From: an uncultured Phycisphaerales bacterium
GTDB lineage: Bacteria > Planctomycetota > Phycisphaerae > Sedimentisphaerales > Anaerobacaceae
NCBI GenBank assembly: GCA_937927975.1
Contig: CALEZT010000127.1
Span: forward strand, 1 to 64,000
Length of the DNA: 64,000 nt
Direction: 5' to 3'
Part shown: piece by piece, positions 32,796-40,943 of the stretch
How the letters are laid out: the number at the start of each line of letters is the position of its first letter
How positions within the stretch are numbered: the first letter of the stretch is position 1
Program-made: the position numbers and the translations under genes
The notes under the pieces: model-generated
Database searches by the model: none
What the model was told of the DNA's origin: nothing
The model's input: only the letters and a program-made list of their open reading frames with translations

Positions 32796-33689
32796 TTATG
32801 CCTTCGCCGACGCGAAGTCCTCGACGAACTTCACGCACTGGGCCACGTCTTCCACCAGTTGGGGCGAGAGGTGCTCGTACTCGATGGTCGCCAGGCCCTT
32901 GAATTTCAGAGCTTGCAGTGTCTGAAGGACCTGCGTGTAGTTGGCCTTGCCCTGGCCCAGCGGCACGTCGCGAGCGTCCACCTTGCCCACCTCGGCGACA
33001 TCCTTGAGATGCACGCTGATGATGCGCCCTTGGAGCTTCTTGAGGCACTCGGAAGGGTCCAGGCCCGTGCGGACGTAGTGACCCGTGTCGGGACAGGCGC
33101 CGATCGCCTTGCTGCGGCCCTCGCTGACCTTCAGCACGTTCTCGGGTTTCCAGTACCTCGAACCCGCGGCTTGTGCGTGGTTGTGGATCGCCAGGTTGAT
33201 CTTGTACTCCTGGCACAGACCGTCCAGCTTCTCGACGACTTCCATGGGCGGCTCGGCCACGAGCGTCTCCACTCCCATCTCCTTGGCGAAATCGAAGACC
33301 TTGCGGAAGGCGCTCGCGTCGGCTTCGAGCGGCGCGTAGTAGCTGGCCATCTTCAGGCCGCGGTCGTCCAGTCGCTTCTTCATCTCGCGACGCTGCTCGG
33401 CCGAGAGCGATTCGCTGGTCTTGAGGTCGGGCTGCTCCTTGCTGAGCGGCAGGAAGAACGCCGGCTCGACGTTGACGATGCCGAGGCCCGCGATGACGTC
33501 AATGGCTTCGTAGAAGGTCCGATCGCGGAACGTGTAGAGCCCGCACGACAGCCGCCAGCCCAGTTTCTCCGCGTTGGGCGTGCTGAGTTTGACTTTCTTC
33601 GCTTCCGCCGCGGCGCCTCGGGTCGCCACCGCCAAAGCAGCCCCCGCTGCCATCAGGAATCCCCGACGACTCAGTTGATTCGCTCCCAT
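32796..33689 (-). CDS. Sugar phosphate isomerase/epimerase-like protein with a Tat signal
   Basis: 297 residues; ATG at 33689 follows GGAGGTGAGTC. Tat signal LSRRGFLMAAGAALAVATRG with cleavage after AAA. The TIM-barrel AP-endonuclease-2 fold is shown by LSCGLYTFRDRTFYEAI, VEPAFFLPL, LAIHNHAQA (metal His), CPDTGHYVRTG (metal Asp/His), IISVHLKDV and a late IEYEH. Such exported xylose-isomerase-like proteins are abundant in planctomycetes and are thought to act on sugars outside the cytoplasm; the substrate is unknown. Confidence 0.88.
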   Translation of the reverse strand: MGANQLSRRGFLMAAGAALAVATRGAAAEAKKVKLSTPNAEKLGWRLSCGLYTFRDRTFYEAIDVIAGLGIVNVEPAFFLPLSKEQPDLKTSESLSAEQRREMKKRLDDRGLKMASYYAPLEADASAFRKVFDFAKEMGVETLVAEPPMEVVEKLDGLCQEYKINLAIHNHAQAAGSRYWKPENVLKVSEGRSKAIGACPDTGHYVRTGLDPSECLKKLQGRIISVHLKDVAEVGKVDARDVPLGQGKANYTQVLQTLQALKFKGLATIEYEHLSPQLVEDVAQCVKFVEDFASAKA

Positions 33690-33845
33690 GACTCACCTCC
33701 ATTGAAACATGTTTGCGCGATCGCGACATGACGCAATGACCCCGCGACTCCGGGACGAAATCACGCCATTTTGGACTTGTCGGTGTCCGCCGGCCCTAGC
33801 TGCCCTTGATGTCTCAAAGCAATCCGAGAACCGGTTCTGCCCGGC

Positions 33846-34016
33846 TCACGCATGCTTGGTGATCGCCTTGTGGCCGCGACCCGGCTTGATCTTCTTGCGA
33901 CCCGCGGCGCGGGTCCGCTGGCGATTGAGCACCTTGCGGCCCCCGGCGGTCTGCCGGCGGGAACGGAACCCCTGGCTCCTCTTCTTCTTGCGATTGCTGT
34001 GTTTGCCGTTTTCCAT
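33846..34016 (-). CDS. rpmH: Ribosomal protein bL34
   Basis: 56 residues, too short for common ORF cut-offs. Ribosome site GGAAGGATACT precedes the ATG. The sequence HSNRKKKRSQGFRSRRQTAG and GRKVLNRQRTRAAGRKKI matches the bL34 core (SNRKR.R.HGFR.R..T..GR.VL..RR.KGR..L), with an extra basic tail GRGHKAITKHA. The usual partner rnpA is not downstream; the next minus-strand gene is the sugar isomerase. Composition is extremely Arg/Lys-rich, as expected for an rRNA-binding protein. Confidence 0.88.
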   Translation of the reverse strand: MENGKHSNRKKKRSQGFRSRRQTAGGRKVLNRQRTRAAGRKKIKPGRGHKAITKHA

Positions 34017-34306
34017 AGTATCCTTCCGTCCTCAAAGCCTCGGATCAAACGATCGTAAGTACAGGCCCAGTAATGAGTAACCGCCGTCGGACAGAGCCCG
34101 CTCGGCGAATAGCCTGTACAGAATACCAGATGGGTACGCGGATTTCAACGTTTTTTCGCACCCCCTCGAAATCCATATAGGACCGGATTCCGCGGCCTCC
34201 CCCTTGTCGTGCGGAATTCCTGAAAACTCAACCGGCCGACGCTCGCAGTCACGCGGACGCCGGCCGGCCGTCAAATCATCAATCACCCATCATCAATTGT
34301 CAATAT
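34017..34306. other. Intergenic region with a terminator-like hairpin
   Basis: 290 bp between the first LamG gene stop and rpmH. It holds the hairpin at 34232-34268 and presumably the rpmH promoter on the minus strand. Nothing else supported. Confidence 0.4.
34232..34268 (-). terminator. GC-rich hairpin downstream of the 34307 gene
   Basis: CCGGCCG-A-CG and CG-C-CGGCCGG form a stem with an internal mismatch, 39 bp after the stop codon of the LamG gene on the minus strand. There is no U-tract. Confidence 0.45.
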
Positions 34307-37300
34307 TCAGGGCCCCATCACGCGAATGTCGTCGATGAAAATTCGCCCGGCGCCGTTGAGCGTCGAACCGGTGCCGTCGCCGACGCCGAGGTACATCTTC
34401 TTGATCCTGGCGACGTTGACGCCGGTGATGCTGCTCAGCGGGATCTTCCATTCGGTCCAGTCGTTGTTCAGCACCGCCGCGGGGTCGGGATGCGCGAACT
34501 TCTTCGACTTGCCCGCGTTGTCCTCGACCGTGAGGTACAGTTCGTCCTGGATGTTGCCCGGATGGTCGATGCCGATTTCCGCCATCAGCCAGGAGCCCGT
34601 GCCGCCGGTGGCGACGACGTTGGAGTACTGGGCGGTGGTCGCGGCGGCACGGTTGGTGCTCGTCAGGCACAGCCCGATGTAGACGGTCCCATTCATCAGG
34701 ATCGTCTGCTCGGTCCCGAGAACGGTCCAGGCGGTCCCGTTCGCAGAGTACTCGGCCTTGAAGACGTCGCCCGTGCGGGTCAAACGAACCCAATATGGCG
34801 TCCGCAGGCCGGCCACGTTCGTCTGGTAGCTGACGTCGTTGGTGTAGGGCCGGTACGGGAACGAGACGCCGTTGCTGGGGGTCATGACGACCGCTGCATG
34901 CTTGGCGTTGGACGCGAGGCTCTCGCGGATCATGACGCCGGCCTTGGCCCAGCCGTTGGTCATGACGAGACTGTCGACGCGGGCCACGATCGAGCCGTTG
35001 CCGCTCAGACGCTTGTACGCGAACCGGCACTCATCCGTCAGGTCCCAGATGTCCCGGCCGCCCGCGCTCATCGTGAACGAGTCTTCGCCCGTCTGGGCAT
35101 AGGCCAGGGGATAGCCTTTGAACCACAGGCTCAGGCTCTCGACGCCATAGCCCGTCCAGTTCTGCGCAGGGTCGAACTCCCGCTGGGCCTCGCTGACGTA
35201 CGGAGACCCGATGTTGTTGAAATCCATGGGCATCGACTGCTTGCCTCCGTGGAGGATCGTCCGTTCCGCGAAGGGGGCGGTCATGTATCCGACCGTGGAG
35301 TTGCTGGCGCCGGTCGTGAGACCGTCGATCCAGGACTCGTAGAGGCGCGAGCCATCGTTGTCGGTATAGCTCTCGAAGTCATCGACGATGAGGAAATCGG
35401 GGATGGTGAACTCCCAGATCACGCCCTTGTGCACGGTCGTTCCGTCGGCTTCGACCTCGTCGATCCGCCAGAAGTACTTGCCGCCGCCGAAGTCCACGAG
35501 ACCTTCCAGCAGGAAAGCCGTGTCGCTTTGGCGACCCTGGTACGATGGCGAGGTCACATCCGCGGATTTCACCGCATTGCGGTCCTTGCCGAAGTACACG
35601 TCGTGCTGGGTCGCGCCGTCGCCGGCGGTCCAGCCCAGCGCCACCGCGTCGCGAATGTCGAGGTTGACGCCTGTCGCAGGCTGCGGATTCCAGGCAAGGC
35701 TCGGATCGCCTCGCATGGCCTCTACGATCTGCTCCGGCGTCAGGACGATCTTGTAGATGCGGACGTCGTCGATCGCGCCGTCCCAGAACTCGACCTCGTC
35801 GTTGACCTGCCGGCCGATGTGGGCCCGGCTGCGGATCAGGTTCCAGTTCTTCGCGCCGGAGACCACTTCGACGCCGTCGGCGTACAGCCGGGCGGTCGCG
35901 CCGTCGTACGTCAGAGCGATGTGATGCCAGACGCCGGTATCCCAGAAATTGTCGATGTAGATGTCGTCGGCATAGCCGCCGCCATAGAGGGACGCGCCGT
36001 TGAGGCCGATGAACATCGCGGTCCCGCCTCCCGCGGAACCGTAGGCGGCGATCCACTTCCAGCCTGCTGAGACGCTGTCGGTCTTGGCCCATGCGCACAT
36101 GCTGCGAGGTTCTGTGCCGGCGGGCCAGCCTTCGGGATTGCCCAGATCGACGTAGTCGCCGTCGCCGTCGAAGTCCAGGCCCCCGCCGACCATGCCCTCA
36201 GTCCATTTGACGTTGCCCCGGAACGTGCCGTGCAGGCCGTGGCCCGACCAGTCGATCGCCTTGGTCCCTTCCTGCTCATCCAGCGACCACCAGCCCACCA
36301 GATCGGGGTCGGAGACCGGGATCACAGGCATCGTGCTGAAACTCCAGACATCGCCTGCCATCTTGGTCCCGCCGGTCTGGACCTCGTCCACCCGCCAGAA
36401 ATAGGTCGTGCCGATCGCCAGTCCTGTGGGGGCGTAGGTCGCTGTGAACTGGTTGCCCTTGAACGCATCCGCAGCCCCGGCGGCGACCGCCGCCTGGTCC
36501 GTGCTGAAGTACACGTCGTGGCTGGTCGCCAGCGTCCCGGCGGTCCAGGAGAGCTTCACATCGAGATCCTGGAACCTTGCGCCGGGGGCCGGACTGGCGT
36601 TGAACGCCTTCACCGGCGCCGCGGAGAACGACCAGAGGTCGCCCGTGTGGATCGTCGTTCCGTCGGCCTCGACCTCGTCGATCCGCCAGTAATAGGTGAC
36701 GCCGGAATCGAAGCCGGGAATGTACCAGTAGACCGCGGACCGCCACTTCTCGCTCACGAGGTCCGCCTCGGTCAGATCGGGACTCTTGCCGATGTAGACG
36801 TTGTGCCACTGGGCTGTGTCGCCGGGGATCCACTGGAGCAGTTGCGAAAGCACGCCGGTCTGTCCGTTCGCAGGGATCGGACCGCGGGCCTTGAGCTTCG
36901 GTGGAATCAACGCCTTGACCTCCGCCGGGGTCAGCGCGTGATCGTACAGGCGGGCGTCGTCGATCATGCCGTCCCAGAACTCCGCGGCGTCGTTGACCTG
37001 CCGACCGAGGTGCGCCCGGTTCAGAACCAGGTTCCACGCTTTCGCCGCCGAGATCACTTCGACGCCGTCGGCGTACAGCCGGGCGGTCGAACCGTCGTAG
37101 GTCAACGCAATATGGCGCCAGACGCCAGTCTGCCAGAAGTTGGCGACGGAGATGTCGTCGCCGTAGCCTCCGCCGTACAGGGTGCCGCCGTTAAGACCGA
37201 TGAACATCGCCTGCCCCGTGGCCGGAGAGCCATAGGCCGCGGCCCATTTCCAGCCCGAGGAGATCGTGTCGGTCTTGGCCCAGGCGCAGAGAGTTCGAGC

Positions 37301-37564
37301 CTTGCGGCCGTCCGGCCAGCCTGCGGGATTGCCGAAATCGACGTGTCCGTTGCTGCCGTTGACCTCGATGCACCCGTCGATCTCGCCTGCTGCCCAGGTC
37401 ACCCCTCCCATCAGCCTGCCGTGGTAGCCGTTGCCGCTGGCGTCGGACGCGGTCGTGCCGGCGGTTTCGTCCAACTTCCAGTGCGCGACCAGTTCCGCCG
37501 AGACCGCGCCGGCCCAGGCCAGCACCAGGCACAATCCCACGAAACAGACTGCTCTCTTACTCAT
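34307..37564 (-). CDS. Secreted double-LamG protein, C-terminal CBM-like/DUF1349-like module
   Basis: 1085 residues; AAGGAGGTACGTC precedes the ATG. Signal peptide MSKRAVCFVGLCLVLAWAGA. Domain order: LamG (25-222, LVAHWKLDETAGTTASDASG), two fibronectin-like modules with YYWRIDEVEADGTT and YFWRVDEVQTGGTK, second LamG (~425-630), a third fibronectin-like module, then a C-terminal module from DDFESYTDNDGSRLYESW to RIFIDDIRVMGP, interrupted by a DUF1349-like insert (FAYKRLSGNGSIVARVDSLV, WAKAGVMIRESL). It is the only member of the six-gene cluster without an F5/8-type-C domain. Likely a cell-surface or secreted glycan-binding protein; no enzyme active site or anchor motif is visible. Confidence 0.88.
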   Translation of the reverse strand: MSKRAVCFVGLCLVLAWAGAVSAELVAHWKLDETAGTTASDASGNGYHGRLMGGVTWAAGEIDGCIEVNGSNGHVDFGNPAGWPDGRKARTLCAWAKTDTISSGWKWAAAYGSPATGQAMFIGLNGGTLYGGGYGDDISVANFWQTGVWRHIALTYDGSTARLYADGVEVISAAKAWNLVLNRAHLGRQVNDAAEFWDGMIDDARLYDHALTPAEVKALIPPKLKARGPIPANGQTGVLSQLLQWIPGDTAQWHNVYIGKSPDLTEADLVSEKWRSAVYWYIPGFDSGVTYYWRIDEVEADGTTIHTGDLWSFSAAPVKAFNASPAPGARFQDLDVKLSWTAGTLATSHDVYFSTDQAAVAAGAADAFKGNQFTATYAPTGLAIGTTYFWRVDEVQTGGTKMAGDVWSFSTMPVIPVSDPDLVGWWSLDEQEGTKAIDWSGHGLHGTFRGNVKWTEGMVGGGLDFDGDGDYVDLGNPEGWPAGTEPRSMCAWAKTDSVSAGWKWIAAYGSAGGGTAMFIGLNGASLYGGGYADDIYIDNFWDTGVWHHIALTYDGATARLYADGVEVVSGAKNWNLIRSRAHIGRQVNDEVEFWDGAIDDVRIYKIVLTPEQIVEAMRGDPSLAWNPQPATGVNLDIRDAVALGWTAGDGATQHDVYFGKDRNAVKSADVTSPSYQGRQSDTAFLLEGLVDFGGGKYFWRIDEVEADGTTVHKGVIWEFTIPDFLIVDDFESYTDNDGSRLYESWIDGLTTGASNSTVGYMTAPFAERTILHGGKQSMPMDFNNIGSPYVSEAQREFDPAQNWTGYGVESLSLWFKGYPLAYAQTGEDSFTMSAGGRDIWDLTDECRFAYKRLSGNGSIVARVDSLVMTNGWAKAGVMIRESLASNAKHAAVVMTPSNGVSFPYRPYTNDVSYQTNVAGLRTPYWVRLTRTGDVFKAEYSANGTAWTVLGTEQTILMNGTVYIGLCLTSTNRAAATTAQYSNVVATGGTGSWLMAEIGIDHPGNIQDELYLTVEDNAGKSKKFAHPDPAAVLNNDWTEWKIPLSSITGVNVARIKKMYLGVGDGTGSTLNGAGRIFIDDIRVMGP

Positions 37565-37870
37565 GACGTACCTCCTTCCCAAGAACCGTCATCGAGGCCC
37601 TGGCCAGGACGCCGGGCCACAGGTCTGAACGCTTGTCTCAGATCCCTATGAGTAACCCAACAGAACCGATCTCTATCCAGAAATCCGCCAACCTCATCAT
37701 CGGCAGTTCCAACTCCAGCGACAAGTCTGCGTCGCATCAGAGTATACCCCATGCCGACGACGGAATACAACGGAAGGGACCTGCGCGACGGCGCAAGTCC
37801 CTTCCCATTCTGCCATGGTTCCATGCACCGGCGGTTGGCGACAACCGTCCGGCGAATGTCACGATCTCCG
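37565..37870. other. Intergenic region inside the LamG cluster
   Basis: 306 bp holding the terminator hairpin of the upstream gene (37772-37805) and presumably the promoter of the 34307 gene. No reading frame supported. Confidence 0.4.
37772..37805 (-). terminator. Hairpin terminator downstream of the 37871 gene
   Basis: GGAAGGGAC-C-TGCGC and GCGCA-A-GTCCCTTCC form a 15-bp stem with one mismatch around a GACG loop, 65 bp after the stop codon. Confidence 0.65.
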
Positions 37871-40813
37871 TTACGGTTGGACCGCCGAGCGGCCGTAGCC
37901 GATGTCGTCGATGAACACCATGCCCGAGCCGCCGCTGGTTGCGCCCTTGGCGCCGACGCCGATCGTGAGCTTCTTGACCCGGCTGAAGTTCGCGCCGGCC
38001 AAGCTGTTCATCGGGATCGTCCAGCGGGTCCAGTTGGCAACAGTCGCCGCGGTGTCGCTGGTGGCGGTCGCCGACTTGCCGGTGCTGTCGGTCACCGTCA
38101 GATACATCGGCGCGGCGTCGTTGTACTGAGCCGCATTGATGATCGCGCCTTGCCAGTTCCCGGTCACGTTGCCCGTGGCGGCGATGCTCTCGAACTGGAA
38201 GGTCCGGTCCTCGCCGGCCGCGTGCGAAGTGACGCAGACGCCGATCAGGACCGGGTCCGTCATGGTGATGTTCGTCATGCCCATCTGGGTCCAGGTCTTG
38301 CCGTCGGCGGAGGTGGAACCGCTGAAAGTGCCGCCGGCCCGCTCGATCCTGACCCAATACGGGACCTTCAAAAGCGTAGCACTGTCGTTGTTGGCCGAAG
38401 CGCCATTGGTGGCCGAGCGATACTGGAAGCTGGCGCCGTTGCCTGCGGCGCCATCGGTGTTGGCGGTCATGATCATCATCGCGTGGGTCGAGCCGCCGTT
38501 GACGGTGTCACGGATCATCACGCCGCCTTTGGCCCATGTGTTGGATCCCGGCCCGATACTGACCACGCGGGCGATCAGGCTGCCGTCGCCGGTGAGGGTC
38601 TTGTAGGCGTAGGTGAATTCATCGGAGTTGTTCCAGATGTCGGCGCCGGCGCCGGTGAGCGTCATTTTGCCGCCGGCCTCTGTGACTTCGGTGGTGGCCA
38701 GCGCCGGATAGCCACGGGTCCAGACGCACAGCTCGGACGCGCCCGAGCCCGTGCAGTTCTGGACCGTCTCGAATTCCAGGACCGCCTCGCTGAAGTACGG
38801 GGCCTTGGTGTTGTCGTAGGCCAGAGGCATCGACTGCTTGCCGCTGCGGACCACGCCCCTCTCGGCAAACGGAGCGGTCATGTAGCCGACCGTTGAGCCG
38901 CCATAGACGGCATCGGCGATCCCGTCGAGCCAGTACTCATAGATCCGACTGCCCTCATCGTCGGTATAGCTCTCGAAGTCGTCGAGCATCGCAAACTCCT
39001 GGGTTGTGAAGCTCCAGACGTCGCCTTCGTACGTGCCGGCGTCGCCGACCTCATCGACTCTCCAGAAGTACTTCGTGCCGAAGGTCATGGCAGCCGGGGT
39101 GTAGCCGTGGGTGCTGACGGTGCCGGCGGAAGCCGTGCCCGCAGCGACCGCGGCCTCATCGGCGCCGAAGAACACCTTGTGCGAAGCGGCTTCGCGTCCC
39201 GGACGCCAGTCCATCGAGGCGCTCAGGAGAACATCCGTGGCGCCGTCGGCCGGAACGGGCTCGCGCGCCTGGACGGGCACGGAGAAGAACCGCACCTCGC
39301 TGAGGCTCACTTGTTGGGCGACGCCGCCCCAGTTGCTGTTGATCGTCAGCTTGACGAACTTCGCCTCGACACCGGCGAAATCAACGACCGTATTGGCCAC
39401 GTAAGTGACATCCGCGGTGGCGCGGGCGAACTGATGCGGCCCTTCCAGCGTGGCCCAGGTCTGACCGTCGGCGGAATACTCGATGGTCACGTCCTTGGCC
39501 CCGAAACCGACGAAGGCCTCCACGATCTGGTTGGCGTTCCAGACCCAGAGTTCGTCGAGCTTGTAGACCTTGTCGAACTCGTACTGAATCCAGTGCGGTT
39601 TGGCGCTGCCGCTCATCCACATCTGAGTCAGCTCGACCGAGTGCTGATCGTCGGCGTTCAAGCCGGAACCGTTGACCGTGTTCTGCGGTCCCGTGTCCGC
39701 TCGGTTCTGGCTGGAGGCGGTGGCCGTTATGCCTTGGATCGGATACGAGAACGGCTCGGCCGTGAAGCTCCAGACCGATCCCTTGAAGATCGTGTTGTCG
39801 GGGGCCGCGTTGACCTCGTCGACCCGCCAGTAGTAGACGGTGCCGAAATCGAAGAGGTCCGCCGAGTCATAACTGGCGGCCTCCTGGCCCTGGCTGACCA
39901 GAACGCCCTTCGGGTTCGTCCGACTGGCGGCATCGACGTCCTCAAGGCTCGTCCCGAGATACACGTCGTGCGTGGCCGCGAACTCCCCGGGCATCCAACT
40001 CAACCTCGCGTCCTGGGGCACGTCCGTCGCTGCGTCTTCGGGCGCCGGGTCGCCTGCCAACTCCGTGTCCGGCCCCTTGCCGGCCATGGCCGCCAGAATC
40101 TCGCGGAGCGTCAGAGCGCGCGTATAGAGCCGCACGTCGCTCAGGTAGCCCTGCCAGTTCTCCTGCGCGCCGCTGAAACCGTCGGCGCCCATGAAAAACG
40201 GGTTCGCATCGAGAGTCTTGGTCATCGTATTGGTGAGCGTTGGAACGCCGTTGCGGTAGTAGGTCAGAGACGCTCCATCTTTGACGAGAACATGATGGAT
40301 CCAGACGTCGCTGGGGATGGACGTGTAGTTGATGCCGTTGAGGTAGGAGCCATCGTCGTTGTAGCACTCGAACCGCGTGGGCGTGAACTTGACGAACTGC
40401 AAGGGCGAAGCCGTCCCGCCGTAACGATTGCCCAAGATCACGTCGTTGTTGGTCGCCTGGGCCGCGGGCTGTTTGGCCCAGAAGACCCAGGTGAAACTGT
40501 TCTGCAAAGTCAACGCCGGGATGGTCAGGCCGGTGGTGATATAGGCGCCGCTGCCGTCGGCCCCATTGAAGCCCACGACCATGCCTCGCTCGGGATCGTT
40601 GACCCAGACGGAGCCGCCGGTCCCCAGGCCTCCGGTCGGATTCCGGATCGTCCCGTCGTGCCCGCCGCCGGACAGATCGACGGCCGTAGTGCCCGACCCT
40701 TCGTTCAGCTTCCACCAGCCGATCAACGTCGGGTCTCCCGCATGCGCCGCGGAGCCGGCCATCACGATGGCCGCCAGGACGCACAGTGCCAATGATGTCT
40801 GTTTCTTGCCCAT
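37871..40813 (-). CDS. Secreted LamG / F5/8-type-C protein, cluster member 2
   Basis: 980 residues; AGGAGGACTGTT precedes the ATG. Signal peptide MGKKQTSLALCVLAAIVMAG. LamG (LIGWWKLNEGSGTTAVDLSG; ~30-235), fibronectin-like module (YYWRVDEVNAAPDNTIFKGS), F5/8-type-C/discoidin domain (ITATASSQNRADTGPQNTVN, HWIQYEFDKVYKLDELWVWN, VKLTINSNWGG), another fibronectin-like module, and the C-terminal DDFESYTDDEGSRIYEYWLD to FIDDIGYGRS module with a nested DUF1349-like insert (FTYAYKTLTGDGSLIARVVS). Discoidin and LamG domains commonly bind carbohydrate. DNA is closely similar to the 40944 gene in many stretches. Confidence 0.88.
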   Translation of the reverse strand: MGKKQTSLALCVLAAIVMAGSAAHAGDPTLIGWWKLNEGSGTTAVDLSGGGHDGTIRNPTGGLGTGGSVWVNDPERGMVVGFNGADGSGAYITTGLTIPALTLQNSFTWVFWAKQPAAQATNNDVILGNRYGGTASPLQFVKFTPTRFECYNDDGSYLNGINYTSIPSDVWIHHVLVKDGASLTYYRNGVPTLTNTMTKTLDANPFFMGADGFSGAQENWQGYLSDVRLYTRALTLREILAAMAGKGPDTELAGDPAPEDAATDVPQDARLSWMPGEFAATHDVYLGTSLEDVDAASRTNPKGVLVSQGQEAASYDSADLFDFGTVYYWRVDEVNAAPDNTIFKGSVWSFTAEPFSYPIQGITATASSQNRADTGPQNTVNGSGLNADDQHSVELTQMWMSGSAKPHWIQYEFDKVYKLDELWVWNANQIVEAFVGFGAKDVTIEYSADGQTWATLEGPHQFARATADVTYVANTVVDFAGVEAKFVKLTINSNWGGVAQQVSLSEVRFFSVPVQAREPVPADGATDVLLSASMDWRPGREAASHKVFFGADEAAVAAGTASAGTVSTHGYTPAAMTFGTKYFWRVDEVGDAGTYEGDVWSFTTQEFAMLDDFESYTDDEGSRIYEYWLDGIADAVYGGSTVGYMTAPFAERGVVRSGKQSMPLAYDNTKAPYFSEAVLEFETVQNCTGSGASELCVWTRGYPALATTEVTEAGGKMTLTGAGADIWNNSDEFTYAYKTLTGDGSLIARVVSIGPGSNTWAKGGVMIRDTVNGGSTHAMMIMTANTDGAAGNGASFQYRSATNGASANNDSATLLKVPYWVRIERAGGTFSGSTSADGKTWTQMGMTNITMTDPVLIGVCVTSHAAGEDRTFQFESIAATGNVTGNWQGAIINAAQYNDAAPMYLTVTDSTGKSATATSDTAATVANWTRWTIPMNSLAGANFSRVKKLTIGVGAKGATSGGSGMVFIDDIGYGRSAVQP

Positions 40814-40883
40814 AACAGTCCTCCTACACATGTCAACACCACACTAGAGTTTCGACCCTGCCACGGTCGCACATTTCGCAGAA

Positions 40884-40928
40884 CTCCAGGGCGCCCCGCC
40901 GCGACACCATGCGGCGGGGTCCCTGGAG
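40884..40928 (-). terminator. Long hairpin terminator downstream of the 40944 gene
   Basis: CTCCAGGG-CG-CCCCGCCGC and GCGGCGGGG-T-CCCTGGAG pair over 17 bp with a small internal loop and an 8-nt apical loop, 16 bp after the stop codon. Confidence 0.7.
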
Positions 40929-40943
40929 CATATCTTCAATCGC

